Below are positions 16,928 through 20,894 of a stretch of DNA of 20,894 bases, in pieces. The position numbers and the translations under genes were made by a program. Source of the DNA: Proteromonas lacertae (taxonomy: Eukaryota > Sar > Bigyra > Opalinata > Proteromonadidae); assembly GCA_002245135.1 (NCBI GenBank), contig NGBS01000102.1, positions 1 to 20,894 on the forward strand. Reading direction: 5' to 3'. Below the pieces are notes generated by a model. That model had not been told where the DNA came from. It did no database searches and saw only the letters and a list, made by a program, of their open reading frames with translations. Every line of letters starts with the position of its first letter. Within the stretch, counting starts at the first letter, position 1.

Positions 16928-18592
16928 TCAAATTGTGCCCATGAACTTACAAGCAGTTTTCACTAAACCAATAGCTATTTCATATTTTTGTTTATTATCT
17001 GCATTCACCCACTCTTGAGGAAGTGAGTGACCTAACTTCTCTCTGTTATAATCAAAGTTAATGAAATCTCTACTATTTTGTGATGCTATTTCATTCAGTT
17101 CTCTATATTTATCTTCATTAATCCATGTATGCGGTTCTTTATCTATATCTATAGCACTATTCACCAGTTCTTGATTTTTTGGATCTAATGCCCATCTATA
17201 AAATTTTGATCTTTCTAATATCTCTTGATCATCCATATATCTTTGTGCCTTTTGATTATTCAATGCAATATATTCTTTTACTTTTTCAGCTCGATTCGGA
17301 TCAAAATTATATGGATCTGAATATTGATTGATCTTACTTACTCCATCAACTAATTCATTTTGCAAATACTCCTGCTGTAATAATAGTTTGTTATAATATT
17401 CTATTGCATCTTTATCATTACCTGTTAATTTATCCCAAGTTGAGGTCAACCAATCTTGTCTATAATTTTTATAGGCTGCTAATTGAGGATTCTTTTCTAT
17501 AATCTCTTGTAATGATTTATAATTTTGTAATTTAGGAAATTTTTGTAACAAAGGATCTGTAACTCTATTCATTCCATTATCATATGCCTGAACATCTGCT
17601 TCTGTAACATATTCAGGCCAATTCAAAAGATAGCTTCTTGGATTAGATGTATCTAATTCTGCTAATGGGAATGTTCCTCTTAAATGTCCTTTTTTATGTT
17701 CACGATCTAGCATATCATAAAAATTAATATGATAATTGTTAGGCAACATTGAAGCATAATTATTAGTTAAAGCATATTGAACTTCTTTTCGAGCTTGTCT
17801 ATTCAAACCTGGACTAAATAATTTATCATAATTCCAATTATAATCATATCCTACAGTTTCTTTTGGTATATATGGTTGAATATATTCTGGTATTTGACTT
17901 GGCTGTAATTGTGATGTTCCATTATAAGCAGCACTAGCAGCATCATACATTTGTTGTCTTGGATTAGTAATAATGACATGCTCATTAGGACCAACACTTT
18001 GACCCACTCTTAATGGTATAATACCACTATTACCACCTAATTTCTTAGTAGCCAAGAGATGCCTCCGTGGGATACTCTCTAATTTTAGTTTATTTCTTCT
18101 GTGATGTTTCTTATGTTTGAAATGAACATGTTTTCTTCTACCTGAACCTGTCTTTGGATATCCATCTAAAGACATACCAAATAAACCATAATTTACTTTA
18201 GGCCATAAATGATATTCACTACCCATACCATTAATTAAATTACACACATCTGATCGTGCTTCTGGAACACTACGACCACATTGATATTTGAAATAATGTA
18301 AGTAATCTGCCAATTGATCTATTGTTCCACCATAGCTGGAATACTTTGATATAATATCTAATGGCAATCCTACATTTTTACATACATTTTCTAAATCTTG
18401 TTTTGTATTATTCATAACCATTTGCTTAACTGATTCATAATCATATTGATTAATCAAAAATGGTTGTAATTTTTCCATAATAGCATCTACATTATATCTT
18501 TGTTGTTGTTGTTGTTGTTGTTGTTGTGTGTATTGGTTGTGTGTTATTTTGCAATGTTGGCTGGGCTGCTGCCGCCGTGGCGGCAGCAGCAC
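16928..18592 (-). CDS. Large Polinton protein with poly-Gln and a Lys/Arg/His-rich basic segment
   Basis: The frame is about 550 residues long. The start is uncertain because the first codon of the open frame is not ATG. A nine-residue Gln run near the N-terminus (encoded at 18500-18526) is followed by a compact region (YNVDAIMEKLQPFLINQYDY..). A very basic segment around residues 160-195 (GSGRRKHVHFKHKKHHRRNK) comes next, and then a long Tyr/Asn/Gln-rich, mostly helical-looking remainder (PEYIQPYIPKETVGYDYNW; HSLPQEWVNADNKQKYE). The basic segment looks like a nuclear signal or a DNA-condensing tail such as those of viral core proteins. That is inference. I do not see a convincing jelly-roll capsid signature. 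It is the largest gene of the minus-strand series and directly precedes the hydrophobic/protease gene. Confidence 0.55.
   Translation of the reverse strand: MLLPPRRQQPSQHCKITHNQYTQQQQQQQQQRYNVDAIMEKLQPFLINQYDYESVKQMVMNNTKQDLENVCKNVGLPLDIISKYSSYGGTIDQLADYLHYFKYQCGRSVPEARSDVCNLINGMGSEYHLWPKVNYGLFGMSLDGYPKTGSGRRKHVHFKHKKHHRRNKLKLESIPRRHLLATKKLGGNSGIIPLRVGQSVGPNEHVIITNPRQQMYDAASAAYNGTSQLQPSQIPEYIQPYIPKETVGYDYNWNYDKLFSPGLNRQARKEVQYALTNNYASMLPNNYHINFYDMLDREHKKGHLRGTFPLAELDTSNPRSYLLNWPEYVTEADVQAYDNGMNRVTDPLLQKFPKLQNYKSLQEIIEKNPQLAAYKNYRQDWLTSTWDKLTGNDKDAIEYYNKLLLQQEYLQNELVDGVSKINQYSDPYNFDPNRAEKVKEYIALNNQKAQRYMDDQEILERSKFYRWALDPKNQELVNSAIDIDKEPHTWINEDKYRELNEIASQNSRDFINFDYNREKLGHSLPQEWVNADNKQKYEIAIGLVKTACKFMGTI
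18500..18526 (-). repeat. Trinucleotide microsatellite, nine TTG/CAA units
   Basis: Nine perfect TTG units on the plus strand encode poly-Gln on the minus strand near the start of the large Polinton protein. Length is likely to vary between copies. Confidence 0.9.
18565..18590. repeat. Perfect GC-rich 12-bp-arm hairpin
   Basis: GCTGCTGCCGCC (18565-18576), the loop GT, and GGCGGCAGCAGC (18579-18590) form a perfect stem in otherwise AT-rich DNA. It lies at the presumed start of the large minus-strand gene, so it could affect translation or transcription there, or it could simply encode an alanine tract in one frame. Confidence 0.85.
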
Positions 18593-18637
18593 CTGCCATC
18601 ATTCCGGCGTAACTTTGCAGCATTTGAACTTTGATTA

Positions 18638-19159
18638 TTATAACCTGCCACCAGTTGCAGGTATTGAAGTTGTATTATTAGAACTGGGGGCAGTTGTAGT
18701 ACTATTAGTTGTATTATTAGAACTGGCCCAGTTGTAACATTCGATGCTTGAATATTTGAAGTGGCCGGCGCACTCGTCGAATTTGTTGTTGTAAGGAGTA
18801 GCACCAAATATACCTCTGAACCAATTGTATATATTGCTTAGTGATGTAGTAAAGAAACCCATTATACTATCTAACTTAGAATGAATCCATTGTGACATAT
18901 CCATTGGAGGAGCTTGTTTCCAACGATTATATACCAAACTGACAAAATTAGGAGTTAACATTGACACAAAAGATGCTGCATTAACCCATGCTGGGGATAA
19001 ACCAAATATCCATTGCATAACACCACTATATCCTATTCCTGCATTTACTAAATACTTTAATATTGCACCAACAGTACTATCAGGAAATAGTATATCAAAC
19101 ACTTGTGAAATAGAACCTAATGTCATAGTACATAAGCAGAACTTCACACCAAATTTCAA
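18638..19159 (-). CDS. Polinton membrane-like protein with Ser/Thr/Asn-rich tail
   Basis: The frame encodes about 170 residues; the start is not an ATG, so the N-terminus is uncertain. Hydrophobic segments (CLCTMTLGSISQVFDILFP; VGAILKYLVNAGIGYSGVMQWIFGLSPAWV; FVSMLTPNFVSLVY) suggest two to three membrane helices. An amphipathic SNIYNWFRGIFGATPY follows, then a low-complexity Ser/Thr/Asn tail encoded by a 20-bp direct repeat (18668-18687 and 18707-18726). No family is recognised. It abuts the upstream gene, which ends at 19156, consistent with compact element gene order. Confidence 0.5.
   Translation of the reverse strand: MKFGVKFCLCTMTLGSISQVFDILFPDSTVGAILKYLVNAGIGYSGVMQWIFGLSPAWVNAASFVSMLTPNFVSLVYNRWKQAPPMDMSQWIHSKLDSIMGFFTTSLSNIYNWFRGIFGATPYNNKFDECAGHFKYSSIECYNWASSNNTTNSTTTAPSSNNTTSIPATGGRL
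18668..18726 (-). repeat. 20-bp direct repeat, 39-bp period
   Basis: AGTTGTATTATTAGAACTGG occurs at 18668-18687 and 18707-18726. The 39-bp spacing is a multiple of three and encodes a repeated SSNNTT unit in the tail of the membrane-like protein. Confidence 0.85.
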
Positions 19160-19569
19160 CCAATCGTATGTTGTATTACCTGAAAAATATTTATCAATTT
19201 TGAAATTAATGATTGTTTTTCTCTTTCTTCCATTGTTGCTATCTTTCTCTGATATTCTTCATTCCTTGCTTTCACTATTTCATTTTCTTGTTGTAATTCA
19301 TACTCGTGATCTTTTTGTGTTGTACCAGCATTATTATTCCATCTTGGATTGGATTGATATGAATTTACATTGTACTGTGATCCCCATTGTTGTAATGGTT
19401 GTCCTTCAATTTGAGATAAAAATGGATTTTGCCATTGATATGTTAAATTCTCTGGTTGAGCATAATAATCTGAGTATGGCTTGTTATACTTACCTATGTT
19501 CCTATAATATCGTCCAAACTGATCTGTGATGCCTGACATATATAATTTGTATTTCATCTCATCAGTCAT
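19156..19569 (-). CDS. Polinton small protein with C-terminal coiled coil
   Basis: The 137-residue frame has a clear ATG at 19569. The first half is rich in Tyr, Asn and Gln (YYRNIGKYNKPYSDYYAQ). From about residue 85 it is strongly charged and helical (KDHEYELQQENEIVKARNEEYQRKIATMEEREK), a likely coiled coil, and ends in a short hydrophobic helix. The start overlaps the end of the upstream gene by 8 bases (ATGACTGA at 19569-19562). No family is recognised. Confidence 0.6.
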   Translation of the reverse strand: MTDEMKYKLYMSGITDQFGRYYRNIGKYNKPYSDYYAQPENLTYQWQNPFLSQIEGQPLQQWGSQYNVNSYQSNPRWNNNAGTTQKDHEYELQQENEIVKARNEEYQRKIATMEEREKQSLISKLINIFQVIQHTIG

Positions 19570-19744
19570 GAAATTGTTTTTTGTTGGCGTTTATATTTGG
19601 ATTAACAGGCTTTGATAATTCCTCTATATCATCATCCTCATCTCCTATAGTATCATAAAATTTATTGAAACTAGATTTAGGATCATAGACATCTAATCCA
19701 TATGTACCATTGCCTTTGTCAACAATGGCTGTTGGGTTAGCCAT
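19562..19744 (-). CDS. Polinton 60-residue acidic protein
   Basis: The short frame starts at ATG 19744 (MANPTAIVDKGNGTYGLDVYDPKSS). It has an acidic patch (GDEDDDIEEL) and ends in an Asn/Lys-rich tail. The clean ATG and the 8-base overlap with the next gene support coding. No family is recognised. Confidence 0.55.
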   Translation of the reverse strand: MANPTAIVDKGNGTYGLDVYDPKSSFNKFYDTIGDEDDDIEELSKPVNPNINANKKQFHD

Positions 19745-19761
19745 GTGACTGAGATCTAGTT

Positions 19762-20007
19762 TTATTTTTTGTTATCTTTCACCTTGTTGTAGATGATCTT
19801 TTTCAATTTTCTCTTAAGTGCATTATGATACACAGAGGGATTCTCAAAATCAATTGCTTCTTCTTTTGGTGATGATTGTTGCTTATGCTTTCGTTTAACA
19901 CCCATAAAATATATAAAAAACAATATAAAAAATAGAGAAACAATACTATTAGAAATATAGCCGTTATTGATATTATAGATGATATTATTAATGAATACCC
20001 AGTTCAT
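19762..20007 (-). CDS. Polinton single-pass membrane protein
   Basis: From the ATG at 20007 the frame encodes 81 residues. After about 20 residues comes one strong membrane segment (SIVSLFFILFFIYFMG), then a basic, Lys-rich cytoplasmic-type tail (VKRKHKQQSSPKEEA..KRKLKKIIYNKVKD). The hydrophobic-then-basic order predicts an N-out or signal-anchor orientation. Its end lies 17 bp from the next minus-strand start. No family is recognised. Confidence 0.6.
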   Translation of the reverse strand: MNWVFINNIIYNINNGYISNSIVSLFFILFFIYFMGVKRKHKQQSSPKEEAIDFENPSVYHNALKRKLKKIIYNKVKDNKK

Positions 20008-20021
20008 CAAAAATTCTGTTT

Positions 20022-20473
20022 AACTGTCTATCAATTTTTTAACATTATCCTCATTCTCATCTTCTGGCTCCCACTCTTCCATAAACTGTTTTAAATCTTC
20101 TTCATCTACTTCTTCATCACTTGCATTAGGAGTATAGAATTCATCATCATCATCATCTTCTTCTTCTTTCTCTTTTGTTTATTAAATTCAATATCTTCAT
20201 TTTCATCATCATCATCATCTGGCTTTCCATTTGCAATCCATTCTTCATATTGTTTAATATTTTGAGCTTCTTCCACAACTCTTTTATTTTAGTTTTCTGA
20301 GCTTCTGTAAAGTCATATTCATCAAATATTTGGTCTATTTCTTCTTTAGTAAAATTTTTAACATCGTCAATAGTAATTTCATCATCAACAGGATCATGAT
20401 CATCATCTTTAACATCAGTTGACGGCTGTACTTTAATATCTGTTTCTGCTTTAGGAGTAATCAATTTATTCAA
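20022..20473 (-). CDS. Polinton acidic protein region
   Basis: Minus-strand coding signal covers this stretch. The start is uncertain because there is no ATG at the head of the open frame. The upstream part reads as an acidic protein (DDDHDPVDDEITIDDVKNF, then an EEIDQIFDEYDFTEAQKTKIKELW helix). The downstream part is an extremely acidic Glu/Asp run around 20100-20220. I treat it as one region of the element, without assigning a single product. No family is recognised. Confidence 0.45.
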
Positions 20474-20482
20474 CTTCTACTA

Positions 20483-20894
20483 TTATATATAAATCAAAAC
20501 ATATAGCATATATACCATTTGTTGCATTTGTGACATCTTGATTTGGTTAATTGGATTACTCATATACTCACCCATCTGCATCCTAGTCTTTGCACTTGCT
20601 TGAGCCATTTCATTGTAATTAGGTCTATTCATATTCACATACATGTTAGGACCAAACAAATGCTGATCATCAATCTCTCTTAAACTATTAGCAAGTGGTA
20701 TAAGCCATTGCATTACCTTCATGTAATGATGTAGATAACATAGAATCGATTGCATTCTGTCTCTCTAAAAATTTTTGCTCATCATTCAATTTACGAATAT
20801 CACCTTCATTAGGAGGAGTGTCTTTAGAATTCAACTTACTAATCTCATCTTTTATTTCGTTTAAACGACTGTTTCTCATATCCACTAAATCTTT
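20483..20894 (-). CDS. Polinton small gene region, partial at the window edge
   Basis: Coding-like minus-strand sequence enters from beyond the right edge. It begins with a charged helical segment (RLNEIKDEISKLNSKDTPPN; DEQKFLERQNAIDSML) and later shows a Met/Gln/Asn-rich part (HLFGPNMYVNMNRPNYNEM; QMGEYMSNPINQIKMSQMQQM). No family is recognised. As the first gene seen in the minus-strand series, it implies that the element continues to the right. Confidence 0.4.

Larger units (their letters stand above)
11454..20894. mobile_element. Polinton/Maverick, right-hand portion (integrase, protease and unassigned genes)
   Basis: An rve-type integrase (13260-14546, +), an adenain-like cysteine protease (15414-15913, -) and a compact series of small minus-strand genes mark this as Polinton DNA. 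It is much better preserved than the polymerase at 1-3097, with perhaps three to five breaks in all, mostly on the minus-strand side. It continues past the right edge. No terminal inverted repeat and no 6-bp target duplication are visible, so neither true end is in view. It may belong to the same insertion as the polymerase, split by other DNA, or be a second, younger copy. The left boundary is placed at the start of the duplicated protease segment and is approximate. Confidence 0.7.

Noticed and set aside
19200-19529. Plus-strand 109-residue hydrophobic gene
   Set aside because: It is the antisense shadow of the coiled-coil gene at 19156-19569. Its Leu/Phe-rich composition comes from the complementary Lys/Glu/Asn codons.

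Overview
The window is strongly AT-rich eukaryotic DNA with a few isolated GC-rich patches, and it is dominated by mobile elements. A Polinton/Maverick fossil, a hAT DNA transposon and two Crinkler/RHS-type (CR) P-loop NTPase effector-like genes occur together. With the AT-richness and the GT..AG-like gene borders, this best fits an early-diverging fungus, most likely an arbuscular mycorrhizal (Glomeromycotina, Rhizophagus-like) genome. That assignment is inference. Another AT-rich protist or fungus with CR effectors and Polintons cannot be excluded.

Layout. Positions 1-3097 (+) hold a much-decayed protein-primed family B DNA polymerase of a Polinton, entering from beyond the left edge. Positions 3098-4400 hold no gene but contain a GC-rich hairpin island, a nest of AAGAGGAT palindromes and a short telomere-like motif. 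Two CR-type genes follow on the plus strand. The first (4401-7049) has a large coiled-coil insertion inside its NTPase. The second (about 7070-8686) has an NTPase plus a C-terminal restriction-endonuclease-like domain. A complete hAT element lies at 8963-11343, with 13-bp perfect terminal inverted repeats, a perfect 8-bp target duplication (GATATCGT) and a dead transposase.

From 11454 to the right edge the sequence is again Polinton-derived. It holds an inverted partial copy of the protease region (11454-11824), two small minus-strand genes, an integrase that looks whole (13260-14546, +) and a small plus-strand gene. A tightly packed minus-strand series then runs from the window edge at 20894 down to the adenain-like cysteine protease at 15414-15913.

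How the parts fit. Integrase, protein-primed polymerase and adenain-like protease are the replication, integration and maturation parts of a Polinton. The minus-strand series would be the structural or accessory part, but I recognise no capsid protein or packaging ATPase in it. The polymerase region is far more decayed than the integrase side, so the window may hold pieces of two Polinton copies of different age with CR genes and a hAT between them. The most interesting points are the unassigned minus-strand gene set with a protease at the end of an Ala-rich, membrane-like protein, the near-identical inverted protease copies flanking the integrase, and the CR gene pair beside Polinton DNA.
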